Assembly (NCBI GenBank): GCA_000711775.1
Contig: ARYC01001302.1
Coordinates: 62,001-126,000 of the forward strand
Direction: 5' to 3'
Length of the DNA stretch: 64,000 nucleotides
DNA from: Oxytricha trifallax
Lineage: Eukaryota > Ciliophora > Spirotrichea > Sporadotrichida > Oxytrichidae
Positions within the stretch are counted from its first letter, which is position 1; every line of letters begins with the position of its first letter. The position numbers and the translations under genes are program-made. Shown here one piece after another: positions 23,608 to 37,257 of the stretch. The notes beneath the pieces are model-generated. The model made no database searches, had not been told where the DNA came from, and was given only the letters and a program-made list of their open reading frames with translations.

Positions 23608-24164
23608 ATGGATCAGACTGTGAGTCTAATTCTTAATGCGCTTCTTTTTGCTGTTTCAATACGAAATGTTTTGATAGTGGAACTTGCTCATAAAGCAGAG
23701 AACTTCAAGAGGATTTCTGTAATAGAGATATTGAATGCAAATCACAATGCTGTGGATCAAATAACTAATATAATGATATGGAATGTTCTGAGGTCTTTTC
23801 GTCAGAGACAACGATAGCCTATTCTCTGTTTTTCATAATGATTGCTCTATCTAGTGTAGTTGGCGTCGATATTTACTTTTAGAGGAAATAAAAGAAGGAT
23901 TATTAAAGCTCCATGGATGATGACAAGAGAGAACCTCTCTTAGGAGACTATTATAATTTCGATAGAGAAATGATGGGTAATTCTGGAGTATTCAATTTAC
24001 AAACTCCATCACTTAAATCAGGATTCCTTACCGATCGCCGAAGAAGCATTGGTGAAAGTTTAATGGTACCAATGACTCCTAGAATAAGTGCTAGGGAAAT
24101 AGAGGGCTAAAGGGATAGATTTGACTGTCACAGAATTGGGTACATCAGGAGGTCAATAATTTGA
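23608..24164 (+). CDS. Small membrane protein, unknown
   Basis: The first 20 residues after ATG 23608 (MDQTVSLILNALLFAVSIRN) look like a signal anchor. About 75 codons on, after one frame change near 23790, follows a second hydrophobic span (YSLFFIMIALSSVVGVDIYF) and then a polar tail with acidic and Ser/Pro/Arg patches (DDDKREPLLGDYY; GESLMVPMTPRIS), ending at TGA 24162-24164. The LLGDYY motif could be an endocytic sorting signal. No family is recognised. It is divergent to katanin p80 (186 bp apart). Confidence 0.5.
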
Positions 24165-24412
24165 ATTGAAAAGTCATATGATAAGACTCAAATAAAAAAA
24201 GGGGCTTGGATAATTATGACCTTTCAGATTTTTGTTTTAAATGAAAGAAATCGAAAGAACAGCAATTTTTATTTATATCAAGTAGCAATATGTTATCCAT
24301 AGAGTAAGAGGAACTTAATTAAATCAAAATTCTCAACAAATAAGCTATACATTTTTATTTTCATATTTTTGATTAATTGATTGTTTAATTTTGAAATTAA
24401 ATTTGAATAAAT

Positions 24413-27400
24413 ATGAAGACACTCACTCAGACTAATTCGACTTAAAATATTTTTAGTAATCATCTTAAGAACAATTAATCCCAAAATTATTCTTAGTATG
24501 CTTCTGATTAGAATTAGAGTAATAAGCAATCTTAAAAATCATTGCATTCCCACATTCACAGAACACCTAATTTTCTTTTTAAAATACTGTAAATCTTTAA
24601 AATATGGAGTCATATAGGAATTTGCATTAAAACAATCACCTCACTTCAATCAAATAACATCTATAATCCTCCTCACAGTAGCATACCCCAACAATTATCT
24701 ATAGTATATATTTAAAATTTTCCTATATATAATTAACGTAGAAGACGTAGATTAATCAAAGGATACTTTAGATGATTTCGTAAGAAATAATATACTAAGT
24801 AAGCCTATTTAGCCTTATATATCTAACAAGCAAATTTAACCATATTAACAAGCTAATGATTCTAATAAAGAGATTTTTTTATAAGATTTATGTATTTAAT
24901 CTCGTCATATTTCCATGAATGCTGGCTAAACTTATGAGCATTCTAAAGTAAGGTAGAATTATTAAATAAACACTGTTTCTCCAAATTTGTTTCACAATCC
25001 CCTAACAAGTGGATTGAATTCTACTAAAAATGCAGCTTCTCCCATGTTGAATAATACTGCAAATTTTCAAGCATTTGTCAACAATCTAAACCAAAAGCAC
25101 TCTCAACTTTAAAGTTCAAATAAAGCAAATTCTAGTAATGATGGTGCAATGACTTTAGAATATTCAGCATATTTTAAAACGCGATTGATACTACTATTAA
25201 ATTAATCTGTAATAAACTTTTGCATAGCAACTAACTGTTGCTATGATCAGCATAAACAATGACATTCCGGGGGGGGAAGTTTCCTGTCAAGGTTTATGAT
25301 AAAATAAAAATTTTAGGGAAGTTTCCTGTCAAGAAAATTTTAATTTTTTTTAATTTATTTTTTCGTTGTGTAATTATTATTTTTGACAATTATAAACACC
25401 TTCTCTGATTTTATCATATTTGTTATTCAACAATTTAACCTATCAATAATGAAGTATGCCAAGATCTACTTTTTGTTGAACAATATTTTCATTAATATAT
25501 CATTTTATTTTACGTAGTTTTCGGAACTTTTAGTAAGAATTATAATAAAAATATGATTCTATATCTCTAGTTTTGATATTAGAAAATAATTCCAATTTAT
25601 CTAATTAAATCTTAAAAAAATTATCCTTTAGCCATTTAATGAGTCAAGAATTATTAATTAAAATATTTTATATTTAACTAATAAAAATTATATATAAAAT
25701 AATTTACTTGACAGGAAACTTCCCTCTTGTCAGGAAACTTCCCCCCCCCGACATTCCTTCTAAAACTCTCAATTATTAAAATCAAAATGATGAAGAAGAA
25801 TAAAATGAAAATTTAGATCCCTTTAATTTCAAGAAAAGGCTGTAAGACTTGAAAAATAATTAATAAAAAATATCGGATTAGTTTAGATAAAAAGCTAACT
25901 AAAAGAACTAAATGCATTCAAGACACTAGTCTAATACTCAAATTCTTGTGTAGAATGAATTTATTGTTAAATTTTGATTTTAATGTCTGTATTTTATATT
26001 TTGTTAAATGAGAGTAAATATCAAACTAAATCCCCAAATTCGCTTCTTTCAGATACTTCGTCATTGACAGGTTTCAACGGTCTTAACTCCAATAGAAAAT
26101 CTCATGAGAAACTTTATTAAGATCATAAAGATAAACAAAAATGCATTGAACTGATTTAAAATATAAAAGCAAATCAAGAAAGGCATTTACTATAAAGTAA
26201 ACCCATAATTTCATCTAAATCTCAAAAACTTGCTTAAAACCGTGATTTCTAATAAAACTAGAATGAGTTCTTGCTGAAGAAACAAGAATACATCTCTCTT
26301 GCTTAATAGTTTAGTTTTTAATTTCATTTTTTTGTAAAAATTATTATATAGTAGAAGCTCTAGCAAGAACAGCAAATGATAAGAGAAAAGCCCTAGATAA
26401 ATTCTAAAAGTTAAGCGATAAATAGAAACATCTAAGATCTGTATACTTGGAATAATCGCAAAGATGCCAGAATGAAAGAAATGAAGATGAATCATGATGT
26501 TTTAGAATATGAGAAATAGTAGCAAGAGCTTTAAAAGGCAAAGCATGTTTCAGTTGGGAGCCAGCAGTACCTCAAGAACAGAGAGAAAGAAAATATCCCA
26601 ATATAAAATAGATTGCAGGAATATGGCATGCAAACTCAACATAAAAGGGAAGATATGAAACAAAGGAAGGTTGAAAGTGAAAGGTAGCAATAGATTTCAC
26701 CTAAAATCAATAAGACTTCAGAAAAGATTATAAGTTTTTTCTTTTTACTTTAAAGATTATTGAGTAGAAAATGATAGATAATGGTTTTTAGAAGTACTCA
26801 AACTAGAGAATAGGGCTTCCCAGCAATTCAAATTTAATTCATAGAAATAATACTGAACTATACATTGGAAACTTAAAGACAGAGTAACATCAATCGTTAA
26901 GTCCTTCAAGAAACAACAATCAAATTTTTTCAGACTTAAAATTATTCAAGTTACCAACCCTCTACTAAAATGCCTTTGAATCAACCCCAATCATGTAAAA
27001 ACTTGAGAGGTTAATTAAAGCCATCGTCTAGTAATTTTAATTATTAAAATCCTTAGTCTTAAATGATAAATTATAAAGCATAATAGCCTAAGAAGCAATA
27101 TGCCTCCTTGTATGAAAAAGTACGCTTAACAATAGTTCATCTTAATAATTGGATATGTATGATCAACAGCTCAATTAAATTCATTATAAAATTTAGAATA
27201 TGCCTACAAATGAGGTAAATATTAATGGGCATAATATCCATCAAAACACCTTACAAAATGATTTAGATAAGAAAAATGAGAGAATTTTTAAAATAAATTG
27301 TTATTTATTCTTGATCTGATTCTTGATACAGATTAGAAGATGAACATGATTAATATGTAAAACACTCGCAATCTTAGTCATTTTTAAAAACCTTCCCTTG

Positions 27401-29590
27401 TATCATCAAACTTAACTGATTAAAACCCATTAATTGGCAATTCTCTTTAGAACACTGGAACTTTAAGTGCATAGCTAATGACCTATAAATCACTATCCTC
27501 ACAAAATCCAAATGAAAACATGTTTAATTAAACTTCTTAAAGTGGAATAAGTTTACTTTCATCAGGCCTATATCAATAGCCTATTCAGTTGAGACCTGAA
27601 GTATAAACGATGAAAAATATTCAAAATAATACTCAAAATTACAATTCAATATAAAATAGAAGCAATAATACAACCTCTCAACTCAATTTTCTGAAATAAA
27701 ATCAAAATCTAAGAACCAAAAAATTTGAGAATAACTTCTTTAGCAATCAGTAATACTCCTAATCATAAGCAAATTTAATAAATTAAAATTAATTTTCCTC
27801 TTAATAAAACACAGGTAGGTGGAAGGATTTACCAGTTGTAGAGAGAAATGAAATTTGGCTTCATAACAAAAATAAAAAGATCGAATCGGCTAGAGAAGAG
27901 CAAAAGGATAAGGATGTATTAGGATGCACTTTTGAGCCGAAGTTGTTTTAATATAAACCTCCTAAACCAAACCAAAGAAATCAAGGGAGTATCTTAAATG
28001 ATAGCAGAAACGAAGTTAATTAAAATAGATCTATCAACAAATCTTATCATAATATGAGCTAGGGTAATATAATGAGGAATGGAAGCAGAGAACCAAATTC
28101 ATATGCTAAGATATATGAGAGAAAGTAAAGTTAAAGGTCACGGTCCTATGATAACCTGAACAATCACTCATTAGTTATTTTACTCAATTTATAGTATACA
28201 AAATATAACTAATGATTTATAGTTTTTTAAATTACTCATCAAGATAATCGCTTGGTAATCAGAGCAGAACCTCCAGCTAAATCAGGTTTGATTAAAACGA
28301 TGCAATTTTAAATTTTGATTAAACTCCAATTCTACCTCGAAAAGAAGATACTAGAAGTAGAGCAAATAATATTATCGGTAATCTTAATCCAGCTGATTAC
28401 TATAAGATCGATAACATGCTAAACTTTGATTCAGTATAGAGCGAGATACCTGTCTAGCACACTTAATCTTAAAATACCTAAGATTAACAGCTCTTAGAAA
28501 TGATCAACATAAATAGTAATTATGAATAAAATAAGATTTAAGATCTTACTCATACTACCTCATAGATCAAATCAATAAATAAATTATAGGATATCTATTC
28601 ACGATTTTTTAAAATAAAAATAAATTAATATTTAAAAAATAAATTAAATTAATTATAATCAAAGATAAAAAAAAATAATCAGACACAGAAATTTCCTGTA
28701 CACTCTAATATAATGTAAGTCACAAATATATCTTTAAAAAGATTATTTTTTAGTGGCCTACCACAAAGTCATACAAGGAGGGAAAAGGTAGGATAAAAAT
28801 TAATTAATTAATGATGACAAGAGAGGATCAAGAAGACGAAACTCATTTTTGAAGATATAAATTTACATCATTACTGTTATCTCTTGTGATTACTATTAAT
28901 TTATGATTTGAATTTATTCGCTCTATTAAATATATAGTGATTAATAGCTTAAAAATCCTGCAACTAATTTTCCACTTCAAAATAATTAACAAACCCAATT
29001 AAACTACCAAACATAACCATTGTAAGTGAAACCAATTTAAAATTAAAAATAAAGTTCATAACATAATTACATTCCTCTAAGCTAAAGAATAGCAACCTAT
29101 ACACAGCAGTATTAATATGTATCTACAATCTATTAAGAAAAAGAAATTTAGTAATCTAACAGCGATATAGTGCAAAATAATAATGGAGCTTTTTAAAACA
29201 AAGTAGTCAATTAAAAAAGACTTAACGAAACCACTCCTTTACCCTATGAAGCACCAGTACCAATAAGCTTCAACAGATAATATAGTCAAAATCAAGAAAT
29301 TTAACCTTTGCATTAAAATTTCTGTAATTCAAGCGAGTAATAAACTTACAATAACTACAGTAGCAACTAAAGTTAAAAACCACAGTACTAAGATTGGTAA
29401 AAATTGTACTAGTCTCACAATAGACTAGAAAATGCTATCGAAAATTAAAAATTTGGAGTCAATAAGTAAAACAGTAGCTCCCAGGATAATGAATGCAATC
29501 CAGATAGATTTAGAGAGAAACTTAACAAAGATAAAGAGACACTTGCAAGAATAAGATAAGCAACACAGAAATAATTCTATTTTGATTATA
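24413..29590 (+). CDS. Long Q/N-rich low-complexity protein
   Basis: With TAA/TAG as Gln the plus strand is almost continuously open from ATG 24413 to about 29590. The protein is dominated by Gln, Asn, Ser and Lys, with repeated coiled-coil stretches (25800-26700) and a basic region near 27820-27960 (RWKDLPVVERNEIWLHN). Introns include 24709-24742, about 26730-26765, 27280-27320 and a very short candidate of 19 nt at 25208-25226. An element of 481 bp (25269-25749) interrupts it, flanked by an 8-bp repeat. No domain is recognised; Q/N-rich proteins of this sort are common in ciliates. The C-terminus is uncertain: no clear TGA before the next gene, and the part after 28610 could be separate. 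Confidence 0.55.
25269..25749. mobile_element. 481-bp element with doubled G-tipped terminal repeats
   Basis: GACATTCC stands directly on both sides (25261-25268 and 25750-25757). Each end begins with a run of 8-9 G (or C) and the motif GGGAAGTTTCCTGTCAAG, and each end carries this motif twice (25275-25291 and 25316-25333; 25698-25714 and 25717-25735). The interior is AT-rich with no ORF. The 8-bp repeat could be a target duplication of hAT type or an IES pointer. Loss of the element and one repeat leaves the host protein in frame (ISINNDIPSKTLNYQNQ). Confidence 0.8.
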
Positions 29591-29712
29591 GTATTAAACT
29601 TATTCAATTTAAGAATTTAAGTGTCAGTTACCATAATTTGATTTCTTCTATATATTTTAATAGAGTATTAATTTGTGTTTACTTATAATTTTCCAGAATA
29701 AAATATCTGAAA

Positions 29713-32181
<2,469 letters not shown>

Positions 32182-32381
32182 TAATATGAATTGAACACTG
32201 CTATTTTTCGTTTTAAATTAAAATTCTTAGCATTTTAATAACCTAAAATATTTGAGGACTTTTTAAAATATTAAATTAAAAATGCTATTATATTTAATAT
32301 ACCTCAAAATCCTAATATTTGATAATAGATCTATATTTATAAACTTTAATTTTATTTTAAAATCTCACATATTCCTAAAAG

Positions 32382-34265
32382 ATGGGAAATTCTTGCAACT
32401 GCACTCATTAAACTTAAAATATTGACCACCAAACTGAAATTGATCCTACTGTAATTATTAATGACCATATCTTGAAATTTAAATTTTAGAACATGAGATA
32501 GGTGACAGAGCTTCATGATTTGAAGCTTTCAGCCTGTGATTTCAAAGCTTTCTAGAATGGAAGATTCTCAGATAATTACGAACTGCTTAATGTCTTAGGA
32601 GAAGGTACGACATTATAATATCAATGTATAGTATTTAACAGTTTCAATGTAGGTGCCTATGGTCAAGTAAACAAATGCAGGAATCTTAATACCGAATCCA
32701 TAAGAGCAGTTAAGGTAATGTTAAAGACAGGGTTCTATAATGAAGAGGAAAGATAGAGATTAATTCAAGAAGTAACTTTGTTGAAGTAGATGGATCATCC
32801 TAACATCCTCAAATTATAATTATCAAAAATGCATTATGTATGTAAATACTATTATATATGAGGTGTATCAAGATGATGCCAGGTTTTATGTTGTAACAGA
32901 GTTATGTGAGGGAGGAGAACTTTTTGATGAAATTATCAAGAGAAATCATTTTTCAGAAAAAGATGCAGCAGAGATTATGCTACAAGTTTTGAAAGCCATC
33001 AACTACTGTCATGCTAATGATATATGTCATAGAGATCTTAAGCCAGAAAACATTCATAAAAACTTTATAATGTAATGGGTTTATATATTTTTCATAAGTT
33101 GTTGATTTTGATAGAAAGTGAAGGATTGATTAAAGTGATAGATTTTGGCACTGCTTAATCATTAAAACCTGATCAAGGAATGCATCAAATTATAGGCACA
33201 GTTTTTTACATGGCACCAGAGATTATCTTGTCCTCAAAGTATAATGAAAAATGTGATTTATGGAGTCTAGGAGTAATCTTGGAATTAGACTTATTATTTA
33301 ATAAAAATATTTAATAATCTTGTATTGCTTATTAACGGGAAGACCACCATTTTATGGTGACTCAGATTAAGAAATTTTGGAGAGGGTGAAAAAGGGTGTG
33401 CATTCTGAGTATTATCTAAACCAAATAGGTATATCAGAATAAGGAAAAGACCTTATCAGGAGAATGTTAACTTTAGACCCAAATCAAAGAATATCTGCTT
33501 CTGAAGCTATCAAACATGATTGGATTTAACTTAGAGGCATAAAATCTACAAACATGGAGCATGCAAAAGAGTCTCTATAAAATTTATAGAGCTTTAGCTC
33601 TGATTAAAAGATGCAATAGGCAGTTCTGACATACATTCAAAATTTTCTCAAATTATATTACCGAATAAATTCGATTTATAATTTTAATTGTTACTTAAAT
33701 CTTATCACATGATGAAATCAGAAACACCAAGTAAATCTTTTAGTCTTTAGACACTAATAATGATGGAAAGCTATCAAGAGAAGAATTAATTGTGGGATAT
33801 AGAAAAATTTATGGAGATTTTGCTGAAGAAGAAGTTGAAAAAATATTGAAGAGTGCTGATATAGATGGAAGTGGAGAAATTGATTATTATCAATAGCTTT
33901 ACAATTAAGTTTTACATCCTCATTTATTATACTCGGAGTGGTTAGTTGCCACATTAAACAGGAAGAATCTGATTTCAGACGAAAAATTTAGAATTGCTTT
34001 TGCCTTTTTTGACAAAGATGGAAGTGGTTCAATTTCAGTGGACGAACTCAAAGAAATTTTGGGAATTAAGAAGCAATTAGTCGACGAGAAAGTTTGGGAT
34101 GCATTGATAAAAGAAGTCGACTAGGATGGCAATGGAGAAATAGACTATGAAGAGTTCAAGTAAATGATGACCAAACTTATTGATACAGAGCTTGTGAACA
34201 ATCAGCAATACCAAAATCCTAATACAAATATACAAATACCATTATAGTCATTGTAGACTAATTGA
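32382..34265 (+). CDS. Calcium-dependent protein kinase 2 (CDPK)
   Basis: MGNSCNCTH offers Gly2 plus Cys5 and Cys7 for lipid anchoring. Kinase motifs in order: LGEGAYGQVNKC (with a 49-nt intron 32605-32653), RAVKVM, VTELCEGGELFDEI, HRDLKPEN, IDFGTAQS, GTVFYMAPE, DLWSLGVIL, LTGRPPFYGDSD, HDWIQ. EF-hands: DTNNDGKLSREE, DIDGSGEIDYSE, DKDGSGSISVDE, DQDGNGEIDYEE. Five exonic inserts of 40, 44, 41, 49 and 45 bp must be removed to read this protein. The ORF ends at TGA 34263-34265. It is a tandem duplicate of CDPK1, 200 bp downstream, with different insert positions. Confidence 0.93.
32819..32858. other. 40-bp IES in CDPK2, TATA pointer
   Basis: TA at 32817-32818 and 32857-32858. Removal restores LKLYEVYQDDARFYVV, the canonical kinase sequence. 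A 25-nt GT...AG alternative within it would keep frame but add non-family residues. Confidence 0.75.
33070..33113. other. 44-bp IES in CDPK2, ATA pointer
   Basis: TA at 33068-33069 and 33112-33113. Removal gives KPENIHKNFIESEGLIKVID. The overlapping GTAA...ATAG stretch would shift the frame if spliced as an intron. Confidence 0.65.
33282..33322. other. 41-bp IES in CDPK2, 8-bp pointer
   Basis: TAATCTTG occurs at 33274-33281 and 33315-33322. Deleting one copy plus the DNA between joins LGVIL to YCLLTGRPPFYG. Confidence 0.85.
33656..33704. other. 49-bp IES in CDPK2, TTAT pointer
   Basis: TTA followed by T at both borders (TA at 33654-33655 and 33703-33704). Removal joins TYIQNFLKL to SHDEIRNTKQIFQ in frame, avoiding two TGA codons. 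Confidence 0.75.
33887..33931. other. 45-bp IES in CDPK2, TA pointer
   Basis: TA at 33885-33886 and 33930-33931. Removal restores the second EF-hand border GEIDYSEWLVATL, as in CDPK1. No intron ends. Confidence 0.8.
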
Positions 34266-34569
34266 AAAGCTAAAATATTTTCTGTAATTACAACTCATCT
34301 TAATTTAGATTGGGGATTTATATGGCTAATAAAAATTAAGTTTGTATGTGTTAATATCTTTTATTAGATTTATGAGAGAGTTTTGAGAATAGTTAAATAA
34401 ATCAACTTTACTAAGCATCTTGAAAATTTTTATCCCTTTTATTTCACCAAGTTTACGATTTTTAAATAAATGGTTTTATCATTACTTTGATATTTTTTAA
34501 GAAAATTTAGAATTATTAATACTTCAAGCAAAAAAGTATCTTACAAAATATTGCTTTAAATTAATAGAT
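34266..34569. other. AT-rich spacer, nothing recognised
   Basis: Downstream of CDPK2; no open frame or repeat that I can support. Confidence 0.5.
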
Positions 34570-35170
34570 TGAGAATCCAAGCACTAGAACTCAAGGAACA
34601 AATCGTCTCCCTAAGAATTTAATCAACAACCCAAGGTATCTATAATACAATTGCTCACTACTTTGAGCAAGTTTGAGCAAGTTGAAGACATCCTCGACAG
34701 AGACATTAAAGCCTAACACACCATAGCCAATAACCTTGAACTACCTCAACAAATCTGAGCATTCCTTAAGACTATCGACAAACTTAGATCTTACGACTAA
34801 GACGTCATAATTTATTGCGACACAGACCAAGACCACATGCTTAGCACAAACACCATTAGATTTAAAACACCTTGGAACTATTCCAAGAATCTCTCAAGCG
34901 ATTTCATCTTCTTCATGAAAGAAAATTTTAAGTCTTATATTTCCCTCGGTCTTATTAAATTCTAAGTCAAAATTCTATAAGTTTAATTATCAATTAAATA
35001 CAAACACATTAACGACGACTACGTCGCCATCTTAAGACAAGACCGTAGAAGACAAAACCAAAACAAGGGCAGAAAAATGAAAAACAAACAAAGACAACCA
35101 AGAAGACCCAAAAAACAACAAAAAGAGAAGAAACAACCAAAGGAACTGAGTTCCTTTCATAATGATATAC
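34570..35170 (+). pseudogene. Decayed ORF with unusual codon use, possibly transposon-derived
   Basis: The plus strand reads as a basic protein (VIIYCDTDQDHMLSTNTIRF; C-terminal Lys/Arg/Gln-rich tail at 35040-35150) but is broken by a 10-bp tandem duplication at 34668-34687 (shifting the frame) and by a TGA near 34757. Codons end in C far more often than in the neighbouring genes (ATC, GAC, AAC), so its origin is probably different. No start is visible. Family unknown; a germline-limited or mobile-element gene is my inference. Confidence 0.4.
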
Positions 35171-35199
35171 TCGGGGGGCTTTAAGATTTCGATGCGAGT

Positions 35200-35228
35200 T
35201 AATTATTATTATTATTATTATTATTATA
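35200..35228. repeat. ATT microsatellite
   Basis: About nine ATT units directly after the decayed ORF. The following spacer to 35689 is AT-rich with nothing recognisable. Confidence 0.9.
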
Positions 35229-35689
35229 GATTGAGAATTAAGAATTTTTGCTTTGCTTAAATTTGTATATTAATAGATATAGCATTCAGCATTAATAAAT
35301 TTAATTAAATTTGTAGATAATAGATATTTAGATTCTGTAAATACTATTGATTCAGCTTTTTTTTTATATTTATTCGCCTTAAAATATACAATCATTTTCT
35401 TTATTAGAGAATCTATTCATAAACAATATATAAAATTATTTATCCTTCTCAGAAATGTTTTTTTTTTAGAAGTCTAAACAATAGTAATACACAAATATTA
35501 AAAATAAAGTGTTAAATTCTATGACAAATGTGTTTCGGGGTTTTAATGATATTTAGAATGAAGAGAAGACATCTGCATCGGTGAGATATTGATTTAATAA
35601 TTAAGTTTTATTTTATTATGGAATTAATTCAGATATTATTTATTAAGTTAACTAAATACTATATTTAAGATAGTCATTTGTTTCATATA

Positions 35690-37076
35690 TCAAGGTTAAG
35701 AATATTTTTATAATTTATATAAGAAGTTTTGTTCTTTAATTTTTTAATTGAATTGAATATGAAGATGTATGAGTGAAATAGCTTCTTCATAGTGCATATC
35801 TGACCTTAATTCAACGAACTAATCTTATTTCTTTAAGCTATTTTCACAAAATCCTTCGTATTTTTTATTTACCCTGGACTCAATGCACTTCTATTGTTAT
35901 CATTCTAACTCTAGTCCTGCGATCCACTGCCTCCATCTCTGTCATCAATATTTGTTAATTGCTATTGTTATAATTCAAATGACGCCAATTAAAGAAATAT
36001 GTAGTATCATTAATGCTATTTAAATTTTAATTTTAAGTTATGATTAAAACTTGACAAAAAGTTTTTCATATAAAATGAAATAGATGCTTTAGTTTAATCA
36101 TCTTTTAGTTAAATCATAGAAGGGTCATAAAATCTTCGCTTTTTATTTTATTTAGTAATTTTAAAACAGTCATTGAATTTTATTTTTTAAAAAAAAAATC
36201 AATTAAAAACTAGTTTCTTAGTTGACAATATTTGGAGTAATTTTGGGTTTGTTTAAGCATCTTACTCAAATCTGATTGATCCTTTGCCTGCTACATGCTG
36301 CTATTATGAAGATTGCAATGGATTAACTGGTTTAATCAAAGATCTGATGTTATTATGATTTTAATTGTCCCTCTCAGCATTTCTCTTGAATGACGTGAGA
36401 TTTGGCTCTATGGGTGTAGTAAGCTTTGGCTTCCAGTTTTAGCCTTTCTTAAACAATTTCTCCTCTAAGACTTATTGCTCTTCTTTTCTCTCTCTGGCTT
36501 GATTCATTCTATGCAGATATTTGTCAAGGCCTTTGCTGCTTTATTATTAAAGTTCTTCGTTTTAATTGGCTTATCTAGCTGTTTTTCTCTTGGTGTTGTA
36601 TGCACTGTTTATCTGAGGTTTGAAAGTGCAGTCTTGAGCTAATTAATCTTAACGCTCTTTAACTTCCTTTGCTTCTCTAATTTCTACAAAGTAAAATTAA
36701 GAAAATTGATAAATTGTTAGATGAGGATAATAATATAAACATCCTATGATAATTACATTTTTCTTTGTATTCAGCCCATAGCCTGGTCCTGTCAACTACA
36801 CTCATTTAATTGATATTTTAGTAACCTTCTTGAATCAACACATTATTTATGTCTAGCTGCTAATCTTGATAATCGGGGGTATTATGCATATTATTTCCAG
36901 CTATTTTTTAAATCTTTATTAATGATGGGATTTTGTGATTTATTCTTACAATTATAGATATTCATGTTACTACCATTTAATAAAACATAATAATAAGCAT
37001 ATTGGTATTGATGCTAAGCGTTTATTAAAGGTTCTGAGTCCATTTGCTGTGTATTTTATTGTTTATACTGATTCAT
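35690..37076 (-). CDS. Hypothetical charged coiled-coil protein
   Basis: The start ATG (37074-37076) leads into a Gln/Tyr-rich leader, then TRLWAEYKEK, an intron (about 36690-36760) and a basic helical region with CTFKPQINSAYNTKR and LDKYLHRMNQARERKEEQQ. This motif style (FKPxI followed by charged helices) occurs in many ciliate basal-body or axoneme-associated proteins, but no named family can be assigned. One or two frame changes (36880, 36200-36100) are probably IESs. The last part reads DMHYEEAISLIHLHIQFN and ends at TGA 35690-35692. Confidence 0.55.
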
Positions 37077-37257
37077 TTAAATATAAATAAAAGTAAATAT
37101 TTTCTCTGAGTTGGATTGATAGATAATTAGTTTATAGTTTTTGCTTTCTGTTTTCTTACATTATTTTAATTAAATTATAATTATATTTATTATATTATTT
37201 AAAATAGGAAGAATATAGGTACATTTCTAAAGTAACCTCTAATTATTATTTATAGGA

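Noticed and set aside
24293..24529. Minus-strand open stretch opposite the Q/N-rich gene start
   Set aside because: The plus strand is better by composition and continues into the long Q/N-rich frame.
33072..33114. GTAA...ATAG stretch in CDPK2 as an intron
   Set aside because: Splicing it would shift the frame and give a TGA; TA-bounded excision two bases away keeps the frame.
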